Source: an uncultured Oscillospiraceae bacterium (GTDB taxonomy: Bacteria > Bacillota > Clostridia > Oscillospirales > Oscillospiraceae). From it: a DNA stretch of 64,000 bases. A model generated the notes under the pieces. That model did no database searches, was not told the DNA's origin, and saw nothing but the letters and a program-made list of their open reading frames with translations. Positions 18,772-27,480 of the stretch are shown here, in pieces; the first letter of the stretch is position 1, and each line of letters opens with the position of its first letter. The stretch is from positions 310,001-374,000 of the forward strand of contig CAKTEQ010000002.1 in the NCBI GenBank assembly GCA_934552825.1, given 5' to 3'. The translations under genes and the position numbers were made by a program.

Positions 18772-19908
18772 TCAAGGCAGATAGATCCGCGCCGAACCGT
18801 ATGACAGGAGCAGCACGGAGCCGTCCTCCCGCATAATGAGGTCCACCGCGGCGCCGGTGTCCTCCGTCTCACCGTAAAGGTGCATATTGTCCTTGAATAT
18901 CTCCAGCTTATCATAGCACAGGGCTGCCACATATTTCCCCTTTGCGGATATGGCGAGCACCTCGCTGTCTATCTCCCCGTCCCCCACAACGCTGCCGGAG
19001 TCGGAGAGTATCACCAGCCGTCCGGAGCTGCCCGTCTCGTACTCCTTCAGGAGCAGGACGCATTTGTCCCCCGGGGAGAAGGTGAAGTCCTTCAGATAAG
19101 CGCTGCCGAAGCTGTACTGCTCCCCGTCGCTCAGGTCTTTTCCGATGAAATAGGCGCTGCGCTCAGTCACGGCGCATATGCCTCCCCCCGGAAAGCATTT
19201 CACGGCGAGGACAAGCTCGTCGCTTATGGTGAACTCTCCCTCTCCGCCCCCGCTTATGGGGTATCGCACCACCCGGGAGACGAACTCACTGGAGTAGGTA
19301 CACATCCCCGCGATAAGCCCGGAGCAGTCCGCCGTCACCTGCACGTCGGTAACGTATCCGCTGGATATGTTCTGCTGGAGCACCAGGGCGTTGTCGGCGT
19401 CAAAGACGTATACAGTCGCTTTGTAGCTCGTCTGCTTGGTGGCTATGGCGAGCCAGCCGGCGCTGTTCATAGACGCGGCGATTATCTCATTGTCCGCCTC
19501 CCGCTGAGCCGTCGCCTCACCGCCGTCGATGACCACATAATTCGTGCCCCCCACGTCGTAGGCGAAGGCGCGGTCCCCCACAACGGTCACGTTTGGGTTC
19601 GCCATGGGCGCGCTCACCATGAGCGTCTCCCCGCCGGTGCTGTCCAGCAGCTCGACCCCTGTGCGCGACGCGACGATGAGCCCGTCACCGTACTGCTCGA
19701 TGAAGCTGCCCGAGTGGTTCACGAAGGTCATCTCTCCCACCATGCCGCTGTCTGTCTTCTCCTCACCCATGTAGGAGAGGGTGCGGCGCACGGCGTCCAG
19801 GCTCATGCTCCCCCGGCTCAGGACGATGAAAGCCACCAGCAGTCCTATCACTATCACGGCGAGAACCGCCATGGGCAGTATCAGCTTTTTCCGTCTCAGT
19901 CCCGCCAT
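18772..19908 (-). CDS. DUF5711-like membrane-anchored beta-propeller protein
   Basis: This 378-residue protein has one N-terminal membrane anchor (KLILPMAVLAVIVIGLLVAFIVL, about 8-31) and a long extracytoplasmic domain. That domain has repeated four-strand blades of the type YGDGLIVASRTGVELLD and AYVVGDRAFAYD-like turns, suggesting a beta-propeller of six to seven blades. It resembles the DUF5711 family of Clostridia, whose function is unknown to me. ATG 19908 starts 9 bases after the truA stop; the CvpA gene follows 18 bases downstream. Confidence 0.7.
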   Translation of the reverse strand: MAGLRRKKLILPMAVLAVIVIGLLVAFIVLSRGSMSLDAVRRTLSYMGEEKTDSGMVGEMTFVNHSGSFIEQYGDGLIVASRTGVELLDSTGGETLMVSAPMANPNVTVVGDRAFAYDVGGTNYVVIDGGEATAQREADNEIIAASMNSAGWLAIATKQTSYKATVYVFDADNALVLQQNISSGYVTDVQVTADCSGLIAGMCTYSSEFVSRVVRYPISGGGEGEFTISDELVLAVKCFPGGGICAVTERSAYFIGKDLSDGEQYSFGSAYLKDFTFSPGDKCVLLLKEYETGSSGRLVILSDSGSVVGDGEIDSEVLAISAKGKYVAALCYDKLEIFKDNMHLYGETEDTGAAVDLIMREDGSVLLLSYGSARIYLP

Positions 19909-19917
19909 AATTATACC

Positions 19918-20667
19918 TCAGATCTCAATATCATACCAGAGCCGCGTGAGATACAGCCCGTCGGGGGGCACCGTGGGCCCCGCGAGGGTCCTGTCTCCCC
20001 TTTCCAGTATCGCCGGGATATCCTCCGGGGCGAACTTCCCCTCGGAGGCGTAGATGAGCGACCCCGCCATTGCCCGTGCCATGTTATAGAGAAACCCGTT
20101 GGCGCAGACCCGCAGCTCTATGATATCCCCCCGGCGCTCTACATTATAATAATATACCCTGCGCACGGTGCTCTTCACGTCCGTGCCCACGCTGCGCACA
20201 GCCGCGAAGTCGTGCTCCCCCACGAACATATCCGCCGCCCGCTGCATTATCTTCTCATCCAGCCGGCGTGGGTAAAAATACGCCCTGTTCATGTAAAACG
20301 GGTCCCGGACGCGGGAGTTGTAGATCACATAGGTGTACTCCTTTTTGACGCAGGAGCCGATGGCGTTGAAGTCCTCGGGCACCTCCCGGGCGGCTGTCAC
20401 CACGATGTCGTCCGGGAGTTTTGTGTTGATGGCGAGGGGCAGGCGCTCCAGAGGTATCCGGGAGCCGGTGACGAAATTCGCCACGTATTCCCTCGCGTGG
20501 ACGCCCGCGTCAGTCCTGCCGCAGCCGGTTATCTTCACCGGGTGCCCCACGGTCGCCTTCACGGCGCTCTCCAGGGTCTCCTCCACGGTCACGGCGTTCT
20601 TCTGTATCTGCCAGCCGTGGTAGTGGGTGCCGGTGTATTTCAGTCTCAGTGCGATGTTTCTCTCCAC
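19918..20667 (-). CDS. truA: tRNA pseudouridine(38-40) synthase
   Basis: TruA modifies U38-40 in tRNA anticodon stems. The 249-residue protein shows YTGTHYHGWQIQ, the catalytic CGRTDAGVHA loop (Asp52) and the C-terminal FLYNMARAMAGSLI motif. The frame starts with GTG at 20667 (MERNIALRL); GGGAGA lies 5 bases upstream. It follows ecfT by 12 bases, the usual arrangement in Firmicutes. Confidence 0.95.
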   Translation of the reverse strand: MERNIALRLKYTGTHYHGWQIQKNAVTVEETLESAVKATVGHPVKITGCGRTDAGVHAREYVANFVTGSRIPLERLPLAINTKLPDDIVVTAAREVPEDFNAIGSCVKKEYTYVIYNSRVRDPFYMNRAYFYPRRLDEKIMQRAADMFVGEHDFAAVRSVGTDVKSTVRRVYYYNVERRGDIIELRVCANGFLYNMARAMAGSLIYASEGKFAPEDIPAILERGDRTLAGPTVPPDGLYLTRLWYDIEI

Positions 20668-20679
20668 ATTCGTCTCCCA

Positions 20680-21483
20680 TCAGAAGCCCAGAGCGCCCAG
20701 GGTTATGACGAGCGCCGTCACGGCGGTGCACAGGGCGAGGGCTGTCCAGTCCTTCCCCTCCATCCGGAGCTGCTTCATCTTCGTGCGCCCGTTGTCCCCC
20801 GCGTAGCAGCGGCACTCCATGGCGACGGCAAGCTCGTCCGCCCGGCGGAAAGCGCTTATGAAAAGGGGCACCAGTATGGGCACAAGGGCCTTCGCCCGCT
20901 TGAAGATGTTCCCCGTCTCGAAGTCCGCGCCGCGGGCTTTCTGAGCGTTCATTATCTTGTTCGTCTCCTCGATGAGGGTGGGTATGAACCTGAGGGCTAT
21001 GCTCATCATCATGCTCATCTCGTGCACGGGCATCCGTATCTTCTTCAGCGGCCCGAGCAGGCTCTCCAGCCCGTCCGTCAGGTTCATGGGCGCCGTTGTG
21101 TAGGTGAGCAGGAAGGTGCCCAGCAGGAGCATCACGATGCGCAGCACGATGAACACGGCTGAGCGGATACCCTGCTTTGTGATGGTGAATATCCAGAACT
21201 TGGCGAGCACGTCCCCGCTGGTGTAAAACAGGTTCAATATCGCCGTTATTATGACTATCACGACGATGGGCTTCAGCCCCCGGAAGAGGCTTTTCAGCTT
21301 TATCTTCGAGAGATATATAGTACCCGCGAGCCAGATTATCATGATGCCGTAGCTCACGGCGTTCTTCGCCAGGAACAGCGCCGCGATGTAGAACACTACG
21401 GCGACTATCTTCACCCTCGGGTCCAGGCGGTGTATGATGGTGTTCCCGGGGAAATACTGTCCCAGTGTGATGTCCTTAAGCAT
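20680..21483 (-). CDS. ecfT: ECF transporter transmembrane subunit EcfT
   Basis: This is the shared membrane subunit of energy-coupling-factor vitamin transporters. The 267-residue protein starts with the FPGNTIIHRLDPRVKI motif, has five to six membrane helices, and carries the coupling-helix ARG signature (KARGADF near residue 184). It begins 8 bases inside the end of ecfA2, so the two are translationally coupled. No substrate-binding S component is encoded in this window. The module may therefore serve several distant S proteins. Confidence 0.93.
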   Translation of the reverse strand: MLKDITLGQYFPGNTIIHRLDPRVKIVAVVFYIAALFLAKNAVSYGIMIIWLAGTIYLSKIKLKSLFRGLKPIVVIVIITAILNLFYTSGDVLAKFWIFTITKQGIRSAVFIVLRIVMLLLGTFLLTYTTAPMNLTDGLESLLGPLKKIRMPVHEMSMMMSIALRFIPTLIEETNKIMNAQKARGADFETGNIFKRAKALVPILVPLFISAFRRADELAVAMECRCYAGDNGRTKMKQLRMEGKDWTALALCTAVTALVITLGALGF

Positions 21484-22339
21484 TCCCGGCGCCCCCCTTC
21501 ATCCCCAGGAGGATCTCCCGGGCCTGCTCCACCGTGTAGGCGTACTCCGGCACGGGGACTCCCAGCGCCTTCAGGCGGATGAAGATATCCGTCACGGCGG
21601 GCACGTTCAGCCCGATCTTCTTGATGCGCTCCGCGTTGCGGAAAACCTCCGCAGGAGTGCCGTCCATCTCAATGTTTCCCTTGTTCATCACCACAAGGCG
21701 GCTGGCGTACCGGGCCACCTCGTCCATGCTGTGGCTCACCATGATTATGGTGCCGCCCCGGGCCTCGTGATAGCGCCGGAGCTGCTCCATAATGGTCTCC
21801 CGCCCCACGGGGTCCAGACCCGCGGAGGGCTCGTCCAGGATGAGCACCTCAGGCTCCATGGCGATGACGCCCGCTATGGCGACCCGGCGCTTCTGTCCGC
21901 CGGAGAGGTCCATGGGGGACTTGTCCATAAGGCTCTCGTCCAGCCCCACGTAATTCGCGGCGACCCGCACCCGGTCCTCCACGTCCTCCCTGCTCAGCCC
22001 CATGTTCTTCGGTCCGAAGGCGATGTCCTTCGCCACGGTCTCCTCGAAGAGCTGGTACTCCGGGTACTGGAACACGAGTCCGACCTTGAAGCGTATCTGC
22101 CGTGTCAGCTCCTTGCTGCTCCAGATGTCCTCCCCGTCGAAGAGCACCTGCCCGCTTGTGGGCTTGAGCAGCCCGTTCATGTGCTGGATGAGTGTGGATT
22201 TTCCCGAGCCGGTGTGCCCGATGATGCCGATGAATTCCCCCCGCTCGGCGGTGAAGTTCACACTTTTCAGGGCGCTGAATTCAAAGGGCGTGCCCTGACT
22301 GTATGTGTGTGTGAGTTCTTTTGTTTCGATGATAGGCAA
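21476..22339 (-). CDS. ecfA2: ECF transporter ATPase EcfA2
   Basis: ATP-binding subunit of the ECF module. Visible are GHTGSGKST (Walker A), LSGGQKRRVA (signature), VLILDEPSAGLD (Walker B) and the H-loop in SHSMDEVA. I place the start at TTG 22339, because GGAGG (22348-22352) lies 8 bases upstream; a TTG five codons earlier would sit on the Shine-Dalgarno itself. The product is 287 residues. About 450 bp of repeat DNA separates it from ecfA1, unusual for this normally tight pair. Confidence 0.92.
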   Translation of the reverse strand: MPIIETKELTHTYSQGTPFEFSALKSVNFTAERGEFIGIIGHTGSGKSTLIQHMNGLLKPTSGQVLFDGEDIWSSKELTRQIRFKVGLVFQYPEYQLFEETVAKDIAFGPKNMGLSREDVEDRVRVAANYVGLDESLMDKSPMDLSGGQKRRVAIAGVIAMEPEVLILDEPSAGLDPVGRETIMEQLRRYHEARGGTIIMVSHSMDEVARYASRLVVMNKGNIEMDGTPAEVFRNAERIKKIGLNVPAVTDIFIRLKALGVPVPEYAYTVEQAREILLGMKGGAGNA

Positions 22340-22384
22340 GTGTGTATCCTCCAAAACTGCCTGCTCCCTGAGGAGTCAAGCGTT

Positions 22385-22780
22385 ATTGTGTGTATGAGTC
22401 CTTGTTACTTTCTTTGACTTATCAAAGAAAGTAACAAAAGAAATCGTTAAGGCAGGCGACTGCGGTCGCCGGCGTTTATTTAGCTTTTCATAGGAGTCGG
22501 CAGCGTTAGCTGATGGCGGTTCCTCCAAAAGCCTCCCCTGCGTAAGGTAGCGAAGCGGCGCCGCTCTCCAAAGGCTCCCCTTACTGACTAAGGGGAGCTG
22601 TCGGCGAAGCTGACTGAGGGGATCAGAACCAAAAGCCTCGCAAACTGCCAATGGGCACGCCGTCAAAAGGCTTCGCCTAAAAAGTCTCCTACTCCAAGAC
22701 GTCAATCCCCCCTGCCGCTCCGCAGCTGTCCCCCCTTTCACAAGGGGGGCTTTTTGCACCCCGGGGCGCTGGCGCCCCTT
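22385..22780. repeat. Repeat island between ecfA1 and ecfA2
   Basis: A C hairpin (22403-22437) is followed by the GCAGGCGACTGCGGTCGCCGGCG stretch (22452-22474). Next comes a B element with apical TCGGC-gaa-GCTGA (22601-22613), and then the GACGTCAATCCC module with the C-rich hairpin ending CACAAGGGGGGCTTTTT (22690-22755). No gene is present. The hairpins lie inside the operon transcript. Confidence 0.8.
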
Positions 22781-22786
22781 ATTCTT

Positions 22787-23629
22787 TCACATCTCCCGGC
22801 TTATCGCCTGGGCGCATTCCTCAACAGTCAGCGCCGTGAGGGGCAGGTCGAAGCCGTGCTTGTTGAGCTCCCAGCTCAGGAGCACCGGATCCGGCACGGT
22901 GAGCCCATAGCTCTTGAGCATCTCCACATGGGTGAACACCTCTTTCGGCGCCCCGTCGGCGATGACCTTCCCGCCGCTCATCACGACGAGCCTGTCCGCC
23001 TGGGCAGCCTCGTCCATATGATGGGTTATGTAAACCACAGTCACCCCACGCTCCCGGTTCAGGCGCGTGATGGTCTCCATGACCTCCCGCCTGCCCTGGG
23101 GATCCAGCATGGCTGTGGGCTCGTCCAGCACAATGCACTCCGGCAGCATGGCGATGACGCCCGCTATGGCGACGCGCTGCTTCTGCCCGCCTGAAAGGAG
23201 GCTCGGCGAGTGCTCCCGGAAGTCGTACATGCCCACGAGGCGGAGCGCCTCGTCCACCCGGCGGCGTATCTCCCCCGGCTCCACGCCCAGGTTCTCCGGG
23301 GCAAAGGCCACATCGTCCTCCACCACGTTCGCCACGATCTGGTTGTCCGGATTCTGGAACACCATGCCCACGGTGCGGCGTATCTCCATGAGCTTTTCCT
23401 CGGCGGCAGTGTCCATGCCCGCCACGTACACCTTCCCGCCGGATGGCAGGAGGATGCCGTTGAAGTGCTTGGCGAGGGTGGATTTGCCGGAGCCGTTGTG
23501 CCCCAGCACCGCCACGAAGGAGCCCTTTTCGATCTCCAGGTTCACGTCGTCCAGCACTATTTTCTTCTCCTCAGTCTCCTCCTGATTATAGGAAAAGGTA
23601 AGGTTTTCAGCTTTTATTATCTCGCTCAT
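22787..23629 (-). CDS. ecfA1: ECF transporter ATPase EcfA1
   Basis: This is the partner ATPase of EcfA2. The 280-residue protein has GHNGSGKST (Walker A), Q-loop FQNPDNQIVA, signature LLSGGQKQRVA, CIVLDEPTAMLD (Walker B) and ITHHMDEA. The FQNPDNQ motif is characteristic of EcfA1. ATG 23629 has GGAG 9 bases upstream. It lies 16 bases after the methyltransferase gene. Confidence 0.94.
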   Translation of the reverse strand: MSEIIKAENLTFSYNQEETEEKKIVLDDVNLEIEKGSFVAVLGHNGSGKSTLAKHFNGILLPSGGKVYVAGMDTAAEEKLMEIRRTVGMVFQNPDNQIVANVVEDDVAFAPENLGVEPGEIRRRVDEALRLVGMYDFREHSPSLLSGGQKQRVAIAGVIAMLPECIVLDEPTAMLDPQGRREVMETITRLNRERGVTVVYITHHMDEAAQADRLVVMSGGKVIADGAPKEVFTHVEMLKSYGLTVPDPVLLSWELNKHGFDLPLTALTVEECAQAISREM

Positions 23630-23645
23630 TGTCGGTTTCTCCAGT

Positions 23646-24509
23646 TCAGTCCTTAGTCCATCTTCCGGCGGAGCCGCAGGGCAGAAACAGCCCCGATTCC
23701 GTCACAGGCAGCCCCAGCTCATCGCTCTCCGTGTGCCCTCCGTGCTTTTTCGTCACGAGGGTGTCCAGGATATAGGTTAGCACCGAGGGGGCGAGCCCCG
23801 TGGTGTAGGAATTGATTATCACGAACAGCGGGTCCTCCGAGAGGACGCCGGTGCACAGCTGCACGAAATCGTATAGGTTCTCCTCCAGCTTCCATATCTC
23901 CCCGGAGGGTCCCCGGCCGTAGGAGGGCGGGTCCATAATGATGGCGTCGTAGCGCCTGCCCCGCTTTATCTCCCGCTCCACGAACTTGGCGCAGTCGTCC
24001 ACTATCCAGCGGATGGGGCTGTCCCCCAGGCCGGAAAGGCGGGCGTTCTCCCTGCCCCAGGCGACCATGCCCTTCGCCGCGTCCACGTGGCACACCTTCG
24101 CCCCGGCGCTCGCCGCGGCTACCGTGGCGCCCCCCGTGTAGGCGAAGAGGTTGAGCACGTTTATCTCCCGCCCGGCACCGGCTATCTTCCGGCGGATAAA
24201 GTCCCAGTTTGCCGCCTGCTCCGGGAAAAGCCCCGTATGCTTGAAGTTCATGAGCTTCACCTGGAATTTCAGGTCCTTATAAACCACGAACCACTTCTCC
24301 GGCAGGGTGTTGCCGCTCCAGCGTCCGCCGCCGGAGTTCGAGCGCCGGTAGCTGGCGTCAGGCGCTTTCCAGCGCCTGTCCCGCCGGGGCGTTTTCCAGA
24401 TAGCCTGAGGGTCAGGGCGCAGGAGTATCTTGTCCCCCCAGCGCTCCAGCTTTTCCCCCGAGCCGCAGTCTATAAGTTCGTAATCTTTCCATCCGTCAGC
24501 AATCCACAT
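23646..24509 (-). CDS. Class I SAM-dependent methyltransferase (RlmI-like fold)
   Basis: The N-terminal about 90 residues (MWIADGWKDYELIDCGSGEKLERWG ... DPQAIW) precede a Rossmann methyltransferase domain. It carries VLNLFAYTGGATVAAASAGA (SAM binding), HVDAAKGMVAWGREN, and the DPPSYG motif seen in N- or C5-methylating enzymes of rRNA. A 23S rRNA cytosine methyltransferase role is plausible by family, not shown. I start at ATG 24509, where conservation starts; a GTG at 24548 would add 13 residues. It is the first gene of the operon and has its own promoter. Confidence 0.78.
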   Translation of the reverse strand: MWIADGWKDYELIDCGSGEKLERWGDKILLRPDPQAIWKTPRRDRRWKAPDASYRRSNSGGGRWSGNTLPEKWFVVYKDLKFQVKLMNFKHTGLFPEQAANWDFIRRKIAGAGREINVLNLFAYTGGATVAAASAGAKVCHVDAAKGMVAWGRENARLSGLGDSPIRWIVDDCAKFVEREIKRGRRYDAIIMDPPSYGRGPSGEIWKLEENLYDFVQLCTGVLSEDPLFVIINSYTTGLAPSVLTYILDTLVTKKHGGHTESDELGLPVTESGLFLPCGSAGRWTKD

Positions 24510-24577
24510 AAGCTTAATCCAATCCGCCCCTTCCGGGCTGCTTCGCACACATCCGAGGCATTTTATGTCAAGGTAGA

Positions 24578-24607
24578 ATTATACCATAGCGTTGCCCGTC
24601 AAGTCAA
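24578..24607 (-). promoter_or_regulatory. Promoter of the methyltransferase-ecf-truA operon
   Basis: On the minus strand TTGACT (24602-24607), 18 bases, TATAAT (24578-24583). The predicted leader is about 60 nt to ATG 24509. Confidence 0.8.
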
Positions 24608-24654
24608 CGTCTCCGACATATTCCACCTTACATTAAGAAAACTGAAGCAGCGCC

Positions 24655-24870
24655 CCAAGGGAACCCGCTTTCGCCGACAGTGGCAAAGCCCCCCTTGTGT
24701 AAAGGGGGGACGGCCGCGGAGCGGCAGGGGGGATTGACGCCTCGGAGCGGGAGAGTTTTTATGTGAAGGGTCAAGGTGGCGCCCCCTCCGTCAGGCGAAG
24801 TCTGACACCTCCACTTACGCAGGGGAGGCTTTGGGTGAACCGCCGCCGCTTCGCTACCCCTGTTCACCAG
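24655..24870. repeat. Repeat modules upstream of the ecf operon
   Basis: 24685-24745 is the reverse orientation of the GTCAATCC module: AAGCCCCCCTTGTG, then a GGCCGCggaGCGGC hairpin, then GGGGGGATTGACG. 24786-24835 has a degenerate B element. No gene is recognised between 24610 and 24890. Confidence 0.65.
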
Positions 24871-24889
24871 CGGGAGACTTTCTTTACGC

Positions 24890-24922
24890 AAAAAGAGAAG
24901 GCATCCTTTCGGATGCCTTCTC
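24890..24922 (-). terminator. Terminator of the lipoprotein operon
   Basis: A 12-bp perfect stem (GAGAAGGCATCC/GGATGCCTTCTC, loop TTTC) has a T-run on the minus strand. Confidence 0.9.
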
Positions 24923-24927
24923 GCCGT

Positions 24928-25125
24928 TTATCCCACGGGCGGCTGGCTGCTCACCGCGCCCACGAACAAAAGGGTCAGCCCGATGTAGCCTATCAGCGCC
25001 AGGGCCGCAAGCCCCAGCACCACTACCAGGACCACCCGCAGCGTCTTCTGCCGCAGCCAGACGCAGGACGCGACTATTCCCGCCGCCGCCAAAAGCAGCA
25101 GAATCACAGCAGTTCCAAGTGTCAT
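24928..25125 (-). CDS. Small two-helix membrane protein (unknown)
   Basis: This 65-residue protein has two predicted membrane helices (about 3-24 and 29-53) and a short tail ending QPPVG. I do not recognise a family. Its ATG overlaps the stop of the 52-residue ORF upstream (ATGA) and it ends just before a strong terminator, so it is the last gene of the lipoprotein operon. GGAGG lies 10 bases before the start. Confidence 0.6.
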   Translation of the reverse strand: MTLGTAVILLLLAAAGIVASCVWLRQKTLRVVLVVVLGLAALALIGYIGLTLLFVGAVSSQPPVG

Positions 25126-25280
25126 TTCTCCACATCCTCCTTATAAAGATGCTCCTCACGCCGCTCCTCGCCGACGGGCATTGGGGGCGGGGCAGGCTCA
25201 AAGCCGAACCTCTTTCCCGGCTCCGCGTCGGTCATTTTTCCTCCGTTCGTCCCGGGGAAGTCCTCTGTTCCCTTCTTCAT
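25122..25280 (-). CDS. Small charged protein, 52 residues (unknown)
   Basis: This short frame starts at ATG 25280, with GAGG 9 bases upstream overlapping the end of the large lipoprotein gene. It stops in an ATGA overlap with the next small gene. The product (MKKGTEDFPGTNGGKM ... EDVEK) is hydrophilic, Pro- and Glu-rich, with no membrane segment. An internal ATG with its own GGAGG 4 bases upstream could give a 37-residue form. The coupling on both sides argues for a real gene. The function is unknown. Confidence 0.5.
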   Translation of the reverse strand: MKKGTEDFPGTNGGKMTDAEPGKRFGFEPAPPPMPVGEERREEHLYKEDVEK

Positions 25281-25291
25281 CCCCGTTTACC

Positions 25292-26608
25292 TCAATCGCA
25301 GATGCTGAAATACAGGCTGCTGTACGGGTCGAGGGTCTCAATATCCAGTATCGCGGCCTCGGGAGCGATGTTGTCCATCTGCATCCGCTTCGCGCAGTCC
25401 GGGTAGTTGTCCGGCTCCGCCGACGCCGCGAAGACAAGTCCGTCATAGTCCTCAGGCAGATACACCATATAGCTCTTCGTCAGGGTCATAGCCCAGTCCC
25501 CGACGTCGTACCGCCATTGCGTGGAGTAGCCGAATTCGATCTGATAACTGTTTCCCTCCCAGCTGACGGTGTGGAGGTAATAATTCTCCCCCCGGTCGCT
25601 GTTGTCATATGTGGTGTCCGTAGTGAACCACATACCCGTCCAGGCGTCGTACAGCTCGCCGGAGACGACGGCCAATCTGTCCGCATCTGTGATCTCCCCA
25701 TCGGCAATGTAGCAGATGGCGTCGAACTGTATCTCCCGGATGCCGTCGTGGGTGACGTCGTAGTTCTTTATGACCTCCCAGTAGCAATCCCCTGTTCTGT
25801 ACTCCTCGCCCAGGTAGTTGTAGCTGCACACGCCGTCCGTGAGCAGGTATGTGCCCATATCCATATCGGCGTTTATCTCAAGGCCGTTGCGCTCGAAATA
25901 CTCCGCCGACGACTGGATGCCCTCCGCGGGCATGAGCATACCGTCGTTTGCCATGTCGATGAGGTCGCCGCTGACAGTCCTGTCGAGTGTCAGCACGTCG
26001 CCGCTGCCGTCAAAGTGGAGTGTAATGCCGTTTTCCTCCACCCACAGCGTGCCGTATTCGATCACATCCTCCTGGTCGTTGATAAGCTCCCAGGTGGCGT
26101 CGTCATGTATCCTGAGCCAGAGGTTCTCCCCCTGATACTCCCACAGTCCAACATAGTCCTCAAGGTCACCGCCGCCGATGGTGATGGTGGACAGGTCCTC
26201 CCGGAACACATAGCGCTCCTCCGGATCCCAGATCCAGATAAGCTCATCGGCGTCCCCGTTTTCATGGATGAAGCTCACCAGCACGTCGCTCTCCCCGTCC
26301 CCGTCGATATCCTCGAAGGAGATGGCGTTGAACGCCTGCCGCGCGTCGGGCACGTTCATGGGGAAGGACACGCTGTCATAGAGCACCTGCACCGAATCAT
26401 CCCAGTAAAACGCCGCGCTGCTCTCACCCACCGTGACCAGCACGTCAACGCTCTCACCGTCGTGGGTGATGGTGCCGTCGGCCACGACCACACCGGTCGT
26501 GCGCCAGTCGTCCCCGGCGATATATTCCTCCTGCTCCCCGCCGCAGGCGGCAAGGCTCAGGCATGCCGCCGCCAGCAGGAGCGCGAAATATCTCTTGAAT
26601 TTCATCAT
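25292..26608 (-). CDS. Lipoprotein with VCBS/FG-GAP-like segment (unknown function)
   Basis: The 438-residue protein has a lipobox (LSLAAC, Cys22) after a hydrophobic signal, so it is probably anchored outside the membrane. A segment near residue 95 (FEDIDGDGESDVLVSF) looks like a calcium-binding VCBS/FG-GAP blade. A second is weaker (VTHDGIREIQFDAI, about 280). The protein is acidic and rich in Tyr, Trp and Asp. It follows a second lipoprotein by 25 bases. The function is unknown; a surface sensor or binding protein is one guess. Confidence 0.7.
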   Translation of the reverse strand: MMKFKRYFALLLAAACLSLAACGGEQEEYIAGDDWRTTGVVVADGTITHDGESVDVLVTVGESSAAFYWDDSVQVLYDSVSFPMNVPDARQAFNAISFEDIDGDGESDVLVSFIHENGDADELIWIWDPEERYVFREDLSTITIGGGDLEDYVGLWEYQGENLWLRIHDDATWELINDQEDVIEYGTLWVEENGITLHFDGSGDVLTLDRTVSGDLIDMANDGMLMPAEGIQSSAEYFERNGLEINADMDMGTYLLTDGVCSYNYLGEEYRTGDCYWEVIKNYDVTHDGIREIQFDAICYIADGEITDADRLAVVSGELYDAWTGMWFTTDTTYDNSDRGENYYLHTVSWEGNSYQIEFGYSTQWRYDVGDWAMTLTKSYMVYLPEDYDGLVFAASAEPDNYPDCAKRMQMDNIAPEAAILDIETLDPYSSLYFSICD

Positions 26609-26633
26609 CTTCGCTGCCCTCTCTTTCTTCGTA

Positions 26634-27455
26634 TCACTCCATCAGGTAATAGACGCCCTCGTCACCCCAGACGAGCACATCAGTGTCGAACTCGAATACC
26701 CGGTAGGACATTCCCTCATACATGGTGGAGTCCGCGTAATAAACGCTCGCCTCGTCCATGGAATAGGTGAACACGCCGCAGTCCATTTCCTCCGGCTCCT
26801 CCCCGGCGGTGCGCTGATAATAGCTCCAGTTCCCGTCCCCGTCGATGACTATGTACATCTCCGCCGAGAGGTCCCCGTCGTAGTACCACACGCCCTGAAA
26901 TTCCGAGACATTTCTCTGATAGAGCTCCGAGTTCCAGCTGTAATACTCATTGCCCTCCTGCTCCCGGCCGGGGTAGTCGTGAGGCTCGGTCTCGTCGTCC
27001 TCCGTGGGGAAGTCATACTCCCAGTAGTCCTCCCACTCCTCGTCCCAGAGATCCTCGGCGCTGTCGATGCCGCTGTAATAGAAGTAACCGTAGGCGCCCA
27101 GGTACAGCGTCCCGTCGTCCTCCGCGGAGAAGATGCAGCTGCTGTATCCATCGTCCTCGTAGGCATACAGGTCATCGTAGTCCTCGTCGTAGCCTATCCA
27201 GCCGCTTACGTCGCCGTTCTCCCCGCTGAGCGTCCAGGTGCCGTCACCGTTGAGCTCCAGATAAGTCCATTCCCCCGTGAGGTCCTGGGGCATATATATC
27301 CCCGCCAGATCGCCCGTGTCAACGCTGCGGACAGCGTCGCCGCCCAGCCCTTCGTTGGGGTCGTCAATCTCCCCGCCTCTGCCGCCGCACGCCGCGCACA
27401 GAAGGCACAGGATCATCGCCAGGGCCATGGCAGAATATCTCTTCCAGTTTTTCAT
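26634..27455 (-). CDS. Acidic Tyr-rich lipoprotein (unknown function)
   Basis: The 273-residue protein has a type II signal and lipobox (LLCAAC, Cys23). The mature part is strongly acidic, with runs such as YDEDYDDLYAYEDDG and DLWDEEWEDYWEYDF. Two stretches (TGEWTYLELNGDGTWTLSG and DGDGNWSYYQRT) look like repeated beta-sheet modules found in lipocalin-like or SLH-free surface proteins. ATG 27455 has AAAGGAG 9 bases upstream. It lies 25 bases after the DUF2442 gene. Confidence 0.7.
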   Translation of the reverse strand: MKNWKRYSAMALAMILCLLCAACGGRGGEIDDPNEGLGGDAVRSVDTGDLAGIYMPQDLTGEWTYLELNGDGTWTLSGENGDVSGWIGYDEDYDDLYAYEDDGYSSCIFSAEDDGTLYLGAYGYFYYSGIDSAEDLWDEEWEDYWEYDFPTEDDETEPHDYPGREQEGNEYYSWNSELYQRNVSEFQGVWYYDGDLSAEMYIVIDGDGNWSYYQRTAGEEPEEMDCGVFTYSMDEASVYYADSTMYEGMSYRVFEFDTDVLVWGDEGVYYLME

Positions 27456-27480
27456 CTCTTGTTTCTCCTTTTCACTTGAG

